From positions 1 through 39,036 of the forward strand of contig JAFGXP010000004.1 of NCBI GenBank assembly GCA_016936535.1: a stretch of 39,036 nucleotides of DNA. Reading direction: 5' to 3'. Shown here in pieces: positions 17,911 through 27,776 of the stretch; within the stretch, counting starts at the first letter, position 1; every line of letters starts with the position of its first letter. A program made the position numbers and the translations under genes. The notes beneath the pieces were generated by a model, which saw only the letters and a program-made list of their open reading frames with translations, was not told the DNA's origin and searched no databases. This stretch comes from Thiotrichales bacterium. Lineage in GTDB: Bacteria; Pseudomonadota; Gammaproteobacteria; Thiomicrospirales; Thiomicrospiraceae.

Positions 17911-18753
17911 TTACTTCTTAAGCAGTGGCGCTTCAATAAAACCATGTTTTTTCACGACCTGATCGAGCTCCATCAAGGTTTCAAGCAGAGGGCGCAAGTT
18001 CGCCAGAGGCCACATATTTGGACCATCGCTTAGCGCACTGCTCGGGTCAGGATGCGTTTCCATAAACAGTCCAGAAATACCGGCCGCCACGGCTGCACGC
18101 GCCAGTACCGGTACCATTTCACGCTGGCCGCCGGAAGTACTGCCCTGCCCACCTGGTTGTTGCACCGAATGGGTAGCGTCAAATACCACAGGACAATCTG
18201 TCGCGCGCATTTGGGCTAGGCCGCGCATATCGGAAATTAGGGTATTGTAGCCAAAGGAAGTACCCCGATCGCACACCATAATCTGTTGATTGCCGACTTC
18301 ACGAGCCTTTGCAACCACCTGCTGCATATCCCAAGGGGCCTGAAACTGGCCTTTTTTAATATTGACCGGTAAACCTTGACGACACACATTCTGAATAAAA
18401 TTCGTTTGGCGCACCAAAAAAGCGGGCGTTTGCAAAACATCCACAACCGAGGCGACTTCATCTAAGGGCGAGTCTTCATGAACATCGGTTAATACTGGAA
18501 CACCAATTTCTGTTTTAACTTTCTGCAAAATACGCAGCCCCTCTTCAATCCCCAAGCCACGAAAACTTTGGGTTGAAGAGCGGTTAGCCTTGTCATAGGA
18601 GGACTTATAAATAAAGCCAATGCCAAGTTCATCGGTTAAGGCTTTAAGTTCGGCTGCGGTGTACATCGCCATGGCTTCTGATTCAACCACACAAGGCCCT
18701 GCAATCAAAAACAAAGGTTTGTCGATACCAACTTGAAAGTGGGTAAGGTTCAT
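17911..18753 (-). CDS. kdsA: KDO-8-phosphate synthase
   Basis: Condenses phosphoenolpyruvate with arabinose-5-phosphate to KDO-8-phosphate, the first committed step to the KDO of lipopolysaccharide. 280 residues (E. coli 284) with [71 protein letters not shown] and [20 protein letters not shown], all typical of KdsA. AAAGGAA lies 6 nt before the ATG and the pyrG stop is 15 nt upstream, so the two genes share a transcript. Its PEP is the product of the neighbouring enolase. Confidence 0.97.
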   Translation of the reverse strand: MNLTHFQVGIDKPLFLIAGPCVVESEAMAMYTAAELKALTDELGIGFIYKSSYDKANRSSTQSFRGLGIEEGLRILQKVKTEIGVPVLTDVHEDSPLDEVASVVDVLQTPAFLVRQTNFIQNVCRQGLPVNIKKGQFQAPWDMQQVVAKAREVGNQQIMVCDRGTSFGYNTLISDMRGLAQMRATDCPVVFDATHSVQQPGGQGSTSGGQREMVPVLARAAVAAGISGLFMETHPDPSSALSDGPNMWPLANLRPLLETLMELDQVVKKHGFIEAPLLKK

Positions 18754-18768
18754 GCCGTTTCCTTTTGT

Positions 18769-20400
<1,632 letters not shown>

Positions 20401-20467
20401 CTAGGATCACTTATAGAAGAAAAAGAACGTAAAGGAGTAAGAAATTGAGTCTTCAGAATGGAGCCGC

Positions 20468-20496
20468 ATTATAACTTAAGCGCCCAGAGACGGCAA
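20468..20496 (-). promoter_or_regulatory. Promoter of pyrG-kdsA
   Basis: On the minus strand TTGCCG (20496-20491), a 17-bp spacer and a perfect TATAAT (20473-20468). The leader is about 60 nt. It lies in the gap after tilS. Confidence 0.75.
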
Positions 20497-20578
20497 ACGA
20501 TTTACCAGTTTACCTATCAATATGACAGAGTGCCAACCCGCATAACCGTAAGGATTCGCTGCAGGTTCACGCTTAGGA

Positions 20579-22129
20579 TTAAGGCAAATCCTCTCCTTGC
20601 CAAGCCCGCCAAAGATCCAACCATGAAACGGTTGCAAAACATTCGTCATGCTCGTCCAAATCATCATGCCGATGCATGAATCCCTTGGTCGCGCAAGAAA
20701 AGGGCTTCAGCAGCGCATAGCGCACTTCCCCCTGCGTCTGTTTTGCATCGCTCCAGCAGAGTACTGGCCATAACGGCCTTTCCCACGGTGGAACCTGATG
20801 TTGTTGAAAAAAATGTTTGCGTTTTTTTCTCTCATCGCGATACCAAGACGTATCTACCAATTCAACCAAGGCCACCAGCTGCAATGATAATTGAGCCGGT
20901 CTCTCAACCGGGAGATAAAAGCCCAACAGGTCACTGCTCACCGGTTGTGCAGAACGCTTTGGCTTCTGATCACACCTATGCTCAGAAAAAAGTAAACAGG
21001 GCAATTGACGAATCGCGTTTAACTGTTTTTGTCGATCCAAGCGATAACGCACGACATAGAGGCGCTGTCGATAGACCCTCAGGGTAAGCGTATGATCTAA
21101 ACGATATTCCGAACGGCCCGACAAAGATGCGCTTGCCCCAAACCAGTGTTGCGCCAACCAGTCGTAATGACGCTGACCCAAGCTCACCTTGAATTGAGCG
21201 ATGGTGCGCAACCAGTATTGCAAAAGGTTTTTATGCTCAATCCAATCTAAATTCGGATAACTTGACAGAAAAAAGGGGCTTACGGCTTGAGTCGCTAACT
21301 GCTCGGCGGCGCGACGTTGCAGCAAAACTAAAGCCTCTTGCAAATGCCCAGCACTTTGCGCGAAATGTGCCTCGGCCTGTGGCACTCTCAAAGTAAAGTG
21401 CGGCAAAAGCTGCTGACGCAGCCAGTTTCGTTGATACGTCGTGTCTTGATTACTGGGATCTTCCACCCACTGCAACTGATGCTGCTGTGCGTATGCCAGC
21501 AGTTGGGCTCGAGTAAAAGCCAGAAGCGGCCGAGCATGCCAGTGGCTTTGTCGCCAAAACAGTTCCGGCATGGCAGCCAGACCATAAATCCCACTCGGTC
21601 TTAGCGCATTCAAAAGAAAGGTCTCGGCTTGATCACTTTGATGATGCGCCGTGAACAAGCCTTCGTTTTCCTTCAAAGCAGCGGTCAAAGCGCGATAGCG
21701 CGCTTTACGAGCTACTGCTTCCAAGCCCTGTTGCTGAGACGGCTCCACCTTTACTTTTAAGACAGCAAACTCAATCCCCCAAGCAGCACACAGATCTTGG
21801 CAGAAAGCCCCCCAAGCAGAAGAAGCCGATTGCAACTGATGATCAACGTAGAGCGCACGAAACGGAATGCCGCTGCGGCGGCAAAGATCGAGCAATACCA
21901 CCGAATCCAATCCACCACTTAGGGCCAACACCCAAGCCGAAGCGGGCTTTTCAGTTTGACGGTGGCCAAGAAACCACTGCGACAAAGAAAAGGTCGCTAA
22001 TGCGGAATCAAGACCGATCGGCGCGAATAATTGTGCATTGTGCAAACAATAAAACGGGTAAGTGGCTAAAGCATTCATTGAAGATAAAGACATAGTGGCT
22101 TGAAACGCAACAGAAAGGCCCAATGCCAC
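20579..22129 (-). CDS. tilS: tRNA(Ile)-lysidine synthetase
   Basis: Adds lysine to C34 of tRNA-Ile(CAU) with ATP so that it reads AUA. The 516-residue protein has the PP-loop LALSGGLDSVVLLDL (SGGLDS at 71-76), HHQSDQAETFLLNALR, the LAFTRAQLLAYAQ segment and VEDPSNQDTTYQRNWLR, all typical of TilS, followed by the helical and C-terminal tRNA-binding regions. About 70 residues precede the PP-loop, against about 20 in E. coli; the GTG at 22129 has AGGA 5 nt upstream, but an internal Met (residues 13 or 18) is possible. It starts 12 nt after accA. Confidence 0.93.
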   Translation of the reverse strand: MALGLSVAFQATMSLSSMNALATYPFYCLHNAQLFAPIGLDSALATFSLSQWFLGHRQTEKPASAWVLALSGGLDSVVLLDLCRRSGIPFRALYVDHQLQSASSAWGAFCQDLCAAWGIEFAVLKVKVEPSQQQGLEAVARKARYRALTAALKENEGLFTAHHQSDQAETFLLNALRPSGIYGLAAMPELFWRQSHWHARPLLAFTRAQLLAYAQQHQLQWVEDPSNQDTTYQRNWLRQQLLPHFTLRVPQAEAHFAQSAGHLQEALVLLQRRAAEQLATQAVSPFFLSSYPNLDWIEHKNLLQYWLRTIAQFKVSLGQRHYDWLAQHWFGASASLSGRSEYRLDHTLTLRVYRQRLYVVRYRLDRQKQLNAIRQLPCLLFSEHRCDQKPKRSAQPVSSDLLGFYLPVERPAQLSLQLVALVELVDTSWYRDERKKRKHFFQQHQVPPWERPLWPVLCWSDAKQTQGEVRYALLKPFSCATKGFMHRHDDLDEHDECFATVSWLDLWRAWQGEDLP

Positions 22130-22141
22130 GAAATCCTATGT

Positions 22142-23095
22142 TTAACCCTCAAAATTGCCATAGCGCATGTAACGCTGATAACGACTCGCCACCAACTCTT
22201 CGGGTGATCGAGTTTTGACATCGGCAAGTTGCGCCAATAATGCGGCCTTTAAAAAATCTGCAGCTTGTTGTGGGCTGCGATGCGCACCGCCCAGTGGCTC
22301 TGAAATAATTTGATCCACCAAGCCCAACTCTTTTAAACGCACCGCGGTAATACCCAAGGCTTCGGCTGCATCGGCCGCATTTGCTGCGTTTTTCCAAAGA
22401 ATAGATGCGCACCCTTCCGGTGAAATCACCGAATAGGTCGAATATTGCAACATCATGGTTACATCGCCAACGCCAATCGCTAAGGCTCCACCGGAGCCGC
22501 CCTCCCCAATAACCGTACAAATAATCGGCGTTTTCAACTCGGCCATCTCAATCAAATTACGGGCAATCGCTTCGCTTTGCCCGCGTTCTTCAGCATTGAT
22601 ACCTGGATAAGCGCCGGGCGTATCAATAAATGTCAAAATGGGAAGATGAAAACGTTCAGCCATCTTCATCAGACGCAACGCTTTTCGATACCCTTCAGGC
22701 CGTGGCATACCAAAATTACGGCGAATTTTTTCTTTAGTATCGCGACCCTTTTCTTGGGCAATCACCATCACCGCTTGGCCTTCAATACGGGCTAAACCAG
22801 CAACAATCGCCGCATCATCCGCAAAGGCGCGGTCGCCATGAAGCTCGGTAAACTCGGTAAAAATGCGCTTGAGATAATCTAAAGCATAAGGGCGTTGCGG
22901 ATGACGAGATAACTTTGCAATTTGTACATCCGTCAACTTACTGAAAATAGACTGCGTTAATTTGCTGCTCTTTTCTTCAAGGGCCGAAATTTCCTGAACC
23001 AAATCCATCTCGTCACTCTCTAAGCGACGCAGTTCTTCAATTTTTGCTTCCAGCTCAGCGATCGGTTGTTCAAAATCCAAAAAATCCAGTTTCAT
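22142..23095 (-). CDS. accA: Acetyl-CoA carboxylase carboxyltransferase subunit alpha
   Basis: With AccD it moves the carboxyl group from biotin to acetyl-CoA to make malonyl-CoA for fatty acid synthesis. From ATG 23095 there are 317 residues (E. coli 319), beginning [21 protein letters not shown], with [63 protein letters not shown] and [15 protein letters not shown]. The open frame continues 24 codons upstream, but that part is not AccA-like. A -10 box lies about 65 nt upstream. tilS follows in the same transcript. Confidence 0.97.
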   Translation of the reverse strand: MKLDFLDFEQPIAELEAKIEELRRLESDEMDLVQEISALEEKSSKLTQSIFSKLTDVQIAKLSRHPQRPYALDYLKRIFTEFTELHGDRAFADDAAIVAGLARIEGQAVMVIAQEKGRDTKEKIRRNFGMPRPEGYRKALRLMKMAERFHLPILTFIDTPGAYPGINAEERGQSEAIARNLIEMAELKTPIICTVIGEGGSGGALAIGVGDVTMMLQYSTYSVISPEGCASILWKNAANAADAAEALGITAVRLKELGLVDQIISEPLGGAHRSPQQAADFLKAALLAQLADVKTRSPEELVASRYQRYMRYGNFEG

Positions 23096-23157
23096 ATCGT
23101 CATCCACTTTCAAGCTACTAGACCTTACACCGCCATCACGGTGCAAACATTGCGCGC

Positions 23158-23166
23158 ATTTTAGCA
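23158..23166 (-). promoter_or_regulatory. Extended -10 box upstream of accA
   Basis: On the minus strand TGCTAAAAT: a TGn extension followed by TAAAAT. No convincing -35 lies 17 bp upstream, which is acceptable for an extended -10 promoter. Leader length to the ATG is about 60 nt. Confidence 0.45.
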
Positions 23167-23542
23167 AAACTGCTTTGAGGAAGCACAGAATAACGCCAAA
23201 CCACCGATCTTAAAGGTGAACCTCAGCACAAGTGAATTCCAATTCATGGCAATGTCATAAAATATTTCTATGAAAATACCCTTCAAAGCGCACAAAAATT
23301 ACGAAATAATAGGCCCAATTAATAAAATTTATCATAGAAATGGCTTATCTAAGGGAAACCAGAACTCACCTCATGGCCTAAGGTCATTAGAACGCATTCT
23401 GCGTTTCGGTAAAGCTTGTTCATACTTTTTTAGCCGCATCCCAGAAAGCTGGCCCCAGCCATCTTCCCAACGAAAACGCACGAAAGTCGTTAATTAAAAA
23501 TGAACCGCTACTCAGAAAAGCACAATAAATAAGGAATAAAAC
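23167..23542. other. Non-coding gap between accA and the DUF481 gene
   Basis: About 375 bases between divergent genes. Besides the accA promoter it holds a 9-bp inverted repeat (23264-23341), a small hairpin AACGCA-TTC-TGCGTT (23391-23405) and the ribosome site of the next gene. No promoter for the DUF481 gene stands out. A 75-codon frame at 23270-23497 has no ribosome site and a composition unlike its neighbours and is not accepted as a gene. Confidence 0.6.
23264..23341. repeat. Inverted repeat with 60-bp spacing
   Basis: ATTTCTATG (23264-23272) is exactly complementary to CATAGAAAT (23333-23341). Allowing a single-base gap the match extends inward by about four more A/T pairs. The interior is AT-rich. 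It could be the scar of a small mobile element, a binding site pair or chance. Confidence 0.4.
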
Positions 23543-24298
23543 ATGATCAATCGCGCTGCCGCAATCCCATTGAGTCAACCCAAATTATGGCTTCTTACCG
23601 CTGCATTTTTCTGCCTATCCTCGCAATCGGTTCAGGTTCAGGCTCAAACCCTTACCGGATCGGGTGAGCTGGGTTACTCCGATACCAGTGGCAACACCGA
23701 AAGCACAGCACTCTATGGCGCTCTAAAATTAAACTATGCAAAAGATTTGAATGAAATTCAGACTCTGCTCGAAGCCAACTACCGTTCGGAAAATAAGGTT
23801 CAAACCCAAGAACGCTATCTTGCTGAGGGCCAACTGAATCGCTATTACGATACACAACGCTCTTTTTACAGTTTTGTCGGTGCACGCTTTGAGCACAGTA
23901 AATTTGAAGGGATTGAACTCGATGCACTCTACAGCATCGGCCTCGGTAAAGCCTTGTATCAAAGCGAGGCAACCCTATTTAAAGCCGAAGCCGGCTTGGG
24001 TTATCAAACGATTGAATACACCCAAAACTTTGGCAACGGCAATGAAGAACAAGCCATTGCACGACTCAAAGGCGAGCTTACGCACACCCTCAATCAATAC
24101 GTTGAACTCAGTCAAGACCTCACCCTAACCTCAGGATCTGATAACACCAAAACCGAGGCGAATAGTGCGGTTAAAGTCAAACTGGCTGAAAAACTCCGCC
24201 TCAGTGCCGGTTACAAATATCGTTACAACACCGACCCCGCTCTCGGTGCGCAAAAGCGCGACACCCAGACCCTTTTGACCTTGATTTACGATTTCTAA
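23543..24298 (+). CDS. DUF481 outer-membrane beta-barrel protein (YdiY-like)
   Basis: 251 residues with a Sec signal peptide (about 1-34, cleavage after VQVQA) and a mature part made of repeated amphipathic strands: GSGELGYSDTSGNTES, ALKLNYAKDLNEIQTLLEA, YSFVGARFEHSKFEG, and an aromatic end TLLTLIYDF, the beta-signal for Bam-mediated insertion. GELGYSxTSGNTxS is the hallmark of the DUF481 family, which includes E. coli YdiY. No function is established. TAAGGA lies 8 nt before the ATG. It is a single-gene unit that ends in a strong terminator shared with ycaO. Confidence 0.88.
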   Translation: MINRAAAIPLSQPKLWLLTAAFFCLSSQSVQVQAQTLTGSGELGYSDTSGNTESTALYGALKLNYAKDLNEIQTLLEANYRSENKVQTQERYLAEGQLNRYYDTQRSFYSFVGARFEHSKFEGIELDALYSIGLGKALYQSEATLFKAEAGLGYQTIEYTQNFGNGNEEQAIARLKGELTHTLNQYVELSQDLTLTSGSDNTKTEANSAVKVKLAEKLRLSAGYKYRYNTDPALGAQKRDTQTLLTLIYDF

Positions 24299-24312
24299 AG
24301 GACGGAGTAAAA

Positions 24313-24390
24313 ACGGTTGGGGCTCTGCAGAATAGCCCCTGTTTTAAACAGGGACGCTTCTTTTACAAAACAATGTCGAGCCTCAACCGT
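24313..24390. repeat. 13-bp inverted repeat around the DUF481/ycaO terminator
   Basis: ACGGTTGGGGCTC (24313-24325) is complementary to GAGCCTCAACCGT (24378-24390) with one mismatch. The left arm overlaps the terminator stem, so the two foldings exclude each other. The interval also contains the palindromic CCCTGTTT/AAACAGGG stem. Confidence 0.55.
24319..24345. terminator. Terminator between the DUF481 gene and ycaO
   Basis: GGGGCT (24319-24324) pairs with AGCCCC (24334-24339), followed by TGTTTT on the plus strand. On the minus strand a T run (GTTTTT) follows after a short gap, so it may serve ycaO as well. A second, palindromic stem (CCCTGTTT...AAACAGGG) overlaps it. Confidence 0.7.
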
Positions 24391-24431
24391 CAGCAATCCC
24401 TTCCATTCACCTTCCGATAAACCGGGCAAAT

Positions 24432-26207
24432 TCAATGTTCAACGGAAGCATGGCTTGACTTAAATTTTCTGCAATTTTGGTAAATATCGAGCAATCGTTG
24501 ATGTTGCTTAGACTGCGTAAAAATCTCGATTCCTAACGGAGCTTGCCAAAACTCTGAATGACCTTCCAAGTGTTCAAAAACCTGTTCGCTAATCGCTTTG
24601 CCAAATAAAGATGGCATTCCCGACATTTCGATACTAAACCCTTCTTCTGGTGTATGCAGTTGCATTTCTAGGGCATATTCAAAAGCGCGATACACTGGAT
24701 ACCAAGGACTGTCGGTTTGAATGAAATAGCGAATATCCAATAAAGATTCTATTGCCTCTTCAAAAACCTGCGCTTTCAGTTGGCACCAAAACTTCAACTG
24801 CAAGCAGTTCAAGTTGCCCCAAAAACTGCCTTTATCCGCCATTAAGCCAATCAGTGAAGCGACCCCTTGATGATCGCTAAAACCAAGATCTTCGATGAGT
24901 TCGACAATTTTAAGCGGGTCTTGTTCTTGCGGGTAAGCCAGCAGTGCGTCACGTAGCTCACGGCCAAGATTTTGGTTGGCTTCAATCAGTTCGTGTCTTG
25001 GATAAACCTCTGACATGCCCGGCACCAGAATACGACAGGATTCAAAACCAAATTGGCGGTAATTTGCCACATAAACCTGCGCACCCTCCTGAGTCACAAG
25101 ATCGCATAAATAATCCCATTGCGCGGCAAAATCGCCGTTAAAACCCCAATCCTTAAAGGAAAAGTCGTATTGATGACTGATAAACCGTCCATGGATTAGA
25201 CCACTGGAATCAATAAAGTGATTTTCTAAATTTTCATCCGCTGCCACGGCGAAATCGTCAAAACTCGGCATTTGAAAACCATCTAAATCGCGAAGGTGTC
25301 TTCCTTGCAAGGATTCTGTTAGGGTTCGCTCTAGAGCGACTTCAAAAATGGGATGTGCGCCAAAAGACGCAAAACAACGCCCCTGTTTTTGATCAAACAA
25401 CGTAACATTCATGACGGGATATTTACCGCCTAAGGAAGCATCCCGAACCTCGGTGTAAATGCCCTCTTCCGCCAAAGCATCAATCGCCTTTTGCACTTGT
25501 GGGAAACGCGCTATAACCTCATCAGGAACCAGAGGCAGGCATAAGTTCTCGCGCAGAATGCGGTTTTTTACCCAACGCTCAAACACTTCTGACAAACTCT
25601 GAATCTGTGCTTCTAAAGCACTATTACCGGCAGACAAACCATTGCTCGCATAAAGATTGCTCAGCAAGTTCACGGGAAAATAATGCACTTCATCGGTTTG
25701 AACACAACGCAATGGCAAGGCGCGTACCTGATCAAGATGATCGTTAAAGCTTAAAAAATGTGCAAACTCATAATTCTCTGCTTTAAAGCGTTCATAACCT
25801 GGACTGGTACTTAAGTCCGCATAGAAGCGCCAGAGTTGTGGACTGAGCATTTGTCGAAAATCCGCCTTGGTAAAACTTTTTTCGTCCGGATAATAGAGCC
25901 AATTATCCGCACTGTCACCGGGGGTTCGCTCTAACCAATAATCGGAAAAAAAATAGTTTGTGGACAGGCGTTCTAGAAACTCACCCAACGCACTGGCGAG
26001 CGTAGCCTTTTCAGAGGCCCCTTTTCCATTGGTGAAAACCCCAGGACAGGTTTTTTCAAAAATGTGTAAAGAGTGAATACCTGAAACGGGATTGAGCTTC
26101 AACCCTTCTTCGATTTGAAATCCAACTTCTTGGGCAATCTGTTGTAGGTTGGCGATTGACTCCTCAAGACTTTTGGCTTTACCCGGTATAAACGTTTGTT
26201 CACTCAC
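24432..26207 (-). CDS. ycaO: YcaO-type protein (S12 methylthiotransferase accessory factor)
   Basis: 591 residues, very similar in pattern to E. coli YcaO (586): it starts SEQTFIPGKAKSLEESIA, then FTNGKGASEKATLASALGEFLERLSTNYFF (about 58-87), LSNLYASNGLSAGNSALEAQIQSLSEVFERWVKNR (about 182-216), and SFGAHPIFEVALERTLTESLQGR (about 281-303), the conserved ATP-binding segments of the YcaO fold. The C-terminal third is helical and TPR-like. YcaO proteins phosphorylate amide backbones; the E. coli protein helps RimO thiomethylate ribosomal protein S12. No precursor peptide or cyclodehydratase partner is next to it, so a peptide-natural-product role is unlikely. GTG start with AGGAG upstream, behind a terminator-like leader. 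Confidence 0.93.
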   Translation of the reverse strand: MSEQTFIPGKAKSLEESIANLQQIAQEVGFQIEEGLKLNPVSGIHSLHIFEKTCPGVFTNGKGASEKATLASALGEFLERLSTNYFFSDYWLERTPGDSADNWLYYPDEKSFTKADFRQMLSPQLWRFYADLSTSPGYERFKAENYEFAHFLSFNDHLDQVRALPLRCVQTDEVHYFPVNLLSNLYASNGLSAGNSALEAQIQSLSEVFERWVKNRILRENLCLPLVPDEVIARFPQVQKAIDALAEEGIYTEVRDASLGGKYPVMNVTLFDQKQGRCFASFGAHPIFEVALERTLTESLQGRHLRDLDGFQMPSFDDFAVAADENLENHFIDSSGLIHGRFISHQYDFSFKDWGFNGDFAAQWDYLCDLVTQEGAQVYVANYRQFGFESCRILVPGMSEVYPRHELIEANQNLGRELRDALLAYPQEQDPLKIVELIEDLGFSDHQGVASLIGLMADKGSFWGNLNCLQLKFWCQLKAQVFEEAIESLLDIRYFIQTDSPWYPVYRAFEYALEMQLHTPEEGFSIEMSGMPSLFGKAISEQVFEHLEGHSEFWQAPLGIEIFTQSKQHQRLLDIYQNCRKFKSSHASVEH

Positions 26208-26260
26208 CTTGTTTCACTCCTCGTTTTCATGTTCGATTGCTTTGTGGCAAATCAGGATTT

Positions 26261-26301
26261 AAAAACGCAGACTTTACCGCTTAAAGCCTCGGGAAGTCTG
26301 C
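26261..26301 (-). terminator. Terminator-like hairpin in the ycaO leader (possible attenuator)
   Basis: On the minus strand GCAGACTT (26301-26294) pairs with AAGTCTGC (26274-26267); inside, CCG pairs with CGG. It is followed by G and TTTTT, a standard intrinsic-terminator layout, about 54 nt before the ycaO start and on its strand. Its loop (GGCTTTAAG) can pair with GGCTTAAATC upstream, which could act as an anti-terminator. Confidence 0.55.
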
Positions 26302-26428
26302 ATAAGCTGCATCATTTTTACTGATTTAAGCCTCAATATGTTTTATGAGTGAATGCGCGCTTTACTCAGTAGAATGGCTTAGCGTATTTGGTTAATAAAC
26401 TTATTTCTTCTCTCACTTTGGAGGCCTT

Positions 26429-26701
26429 ATGAAGAAAAGCTTCGCGCTCATTATTGGCAGTACCCTCTCTTTCAGCGCCTTTGCTGAACCGCACCCTGGC
26501 AAAGTATTACACGAAAGTGCCGATTGTATGAAATGTCATGCCAGCAAGCCGTACGATGCTCAAAAAACGCCTACTTATGAAAAATTGGTTAAGATGGTCG
26601 GATTTTGTAATGACAATCTCAATACCGGTATGTTTGAAGATGAGGTGGCTCAATTAGCGGACTATCTGAACCAAGAATATTACAAACATCCAAAACCCTA
26701 A
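26429..26701 (+). CDS. Small periplasmic monohaem cytochrome c
   Basis: 90 residues. A Sec signal peptide ends at AFA (Ala19), then a mature protein of about 71 residues has the haem site CMKCH (Cys33, Cys36, His37). A likely sixth ligand is Met in NTGMFEDEV, and the end DEVAQLADYLNQEYYKH resembles the last helix of class I cytochromes c. A third cysteine (GFC) is unusual. It is an electron carrier by family, but its partner cannot be told. GGAGG is 5 nt before the ATG. Single-gene unit ending in a strong terminator. Confidence 0.88.
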   Translation: MKKSFALIIGSTLSFSAFAEPHPGKVLHESADCMKCHASKPYDAQKTPTYEKLVKMVGFCNDNLNTGMFEDEVAQLADYLNQEYYKHPKP

Positions 26702-26732
26702 TCCCCTTGATTTTTCGGTAGGGTTAAAAAAC

Positions 26733-26766
26733 AAAAGCCATATCGCAAACCGATATGGCTTTTTTC
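26733..26766. terminator. Bidirectional terminator after the cytochrome gene
   Basis: AGCCATATCG (26736-26745) and CGATATGGCT (26751-26760) form a perfect 10-bp stem with a 5-nt loop, followed by T5 on the plus strand and preceded by A4, so it also works for the convergent gene at 26801. Confidence 0.92.
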
Positions 26767-26800
26767 TGAACCTCTTAAAATAAAGTGTCTTAACTGCGTT

Positions 26801-27700
26801 TTAATGCTTATTACGCTGTAGAACCTCGCTAAGCGCGCGTAACTGCTCAACTTTCTGCAGTCCAGCTCGTTCAATCCCCTCTTCGTAGAGTTGATCAGAG
26901 GCATCACGTACTGACTTATCCAACGCTTCAATCATAAAATAAGTATAGGTGCTTTTGCCAATTTCCGACCAATTACGCTGTTTGGCGCGCCATAACCGAT
27001 TTAAGGTGGCGTCTTGCTGCAGCACTTGTTGAGCTTGTTGCAATAACACAATCGCTGGAGCAATGCGTTCAAACGCATACAAGGGACGGTTATTGTCGTC
27101 GTAGAAAGTCTGACGATGGGTTGCCACCAAATCTAATACCGGCACCAACTCTTTTAACCCTGCCGAAAGCGCTTCAGACTGAGCGCGTTCAATTCGATCC
27201 AGCGTCATGACAGGCGCATCGGATTTCCAACGACCAAACACAATATAGAGGTTATTGCGCTCAACAAAATACTGTTTACCAATACCCAACTTCATGGTTT
27301 GCGCTTTAGGCACAATGTAATTCAAGCGCTCACGATCCAATTTTGTTGTATCGGTCCAAACCTCCCAGCCTGGGCCATAACCCAAAGCCATTGCTTGAGG
27401 ATCCTCTTTTTTAATCATCGGAATGCAGGAACTGCCGTAATCATGCCCCTCAACGTAATCCTGTACTTCTAATAAGTAGTCGCCATTTTTTTCAACTTGC
27501 TTGACCGTACCGGTGATAAAAGCATCGTCTTTGATGTTACCAGCCGGAAAAGCAACAAAAACTGAATCACCAGGCATAAAGTCATGTTGAGTGTCCTTGG
27601 CTTGCACCGCAGAACTCAACCCCCATCCGGCCATGAACAATGCGATGAGAACACGCCCGTGAAAAACAGATAAAAAAGAAGGAAAAGATAGTCTCAGCAT
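26801..27700 (-). CDS. Unrecognised periplasmic protein
   Basis: 299 residues, family not recognised. A Sec signal peptide (about 1-34; basic start, hydrophobic VLIALFMAGWGLSS, cleavage after AVQA) sends it to the periplasm. Residues about 38-95 look like a small beta barrel of the SH3/KOW style (PGDSVFVAFPAGN, FITGTVKQVEKNGDYLLEVQDYVEG). The middle (about 105-160) is mixed, and the rest (about 165-299) is mostly helical, with a possible coiled-coil end (GLQKVEQLRALSEVLQRN). Only one cysteine. AGAGA is 7 nt before the ATG. It follows uspA by 76 nt on the same strand and is probably co-transcribed. Confidence 0.85.
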   Translation of the reverse strand: MLRLSFPSFLSVFHGRVLIALFMAGWGLSSAVQAKDTQHDFMPGDSVFVAFPAGNIKDDAFITGTVKQVEKNGDYLLEVQDYVEGHDYGSSCIPMIKKEDPQAMALGYGPGWEVWTDTTKLDRERLNYIVPKAQTMKLGIGKQYFVERNNLYIVFGRWKSDAPVMTLDRIERAQSEALSAGLKELVPVLDLVATHRQTFYDDNNRPLYAFERIAPAIVLLQQAQQVLQQDATLNRLWRAKQRNWSEIGKSTYTYFMIEALDKSVRDASDQLYEEGIERAGLQKVEQLRALSEVLQRNKH

Positions 27701-27776
27701 GGCATCTCTCTTAAAATTTAAAAAATGAATCCTTTTCAGCGGGTGCTCGTTTCGATCAGCTCGCGGACAGAAAACA

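Noticed and set aside
23270-23497. 75-codon plus-strand frame in the accA-DUF481 gap
   Set aside because: No ribosome site, no recognisable pattern, and amino acid content unlike the neighbours; its ATG is part of the inverted repeat.
24432-26207. YcaO as part of a thiazole/oxazole-modified peptide cluster
   Set aside because: The protein is of the E. coli YcaO type with a TPR-like C terminus, and no precursor peptide, cyclodehydratase partner, dehydrogenase or exporter is nearby.
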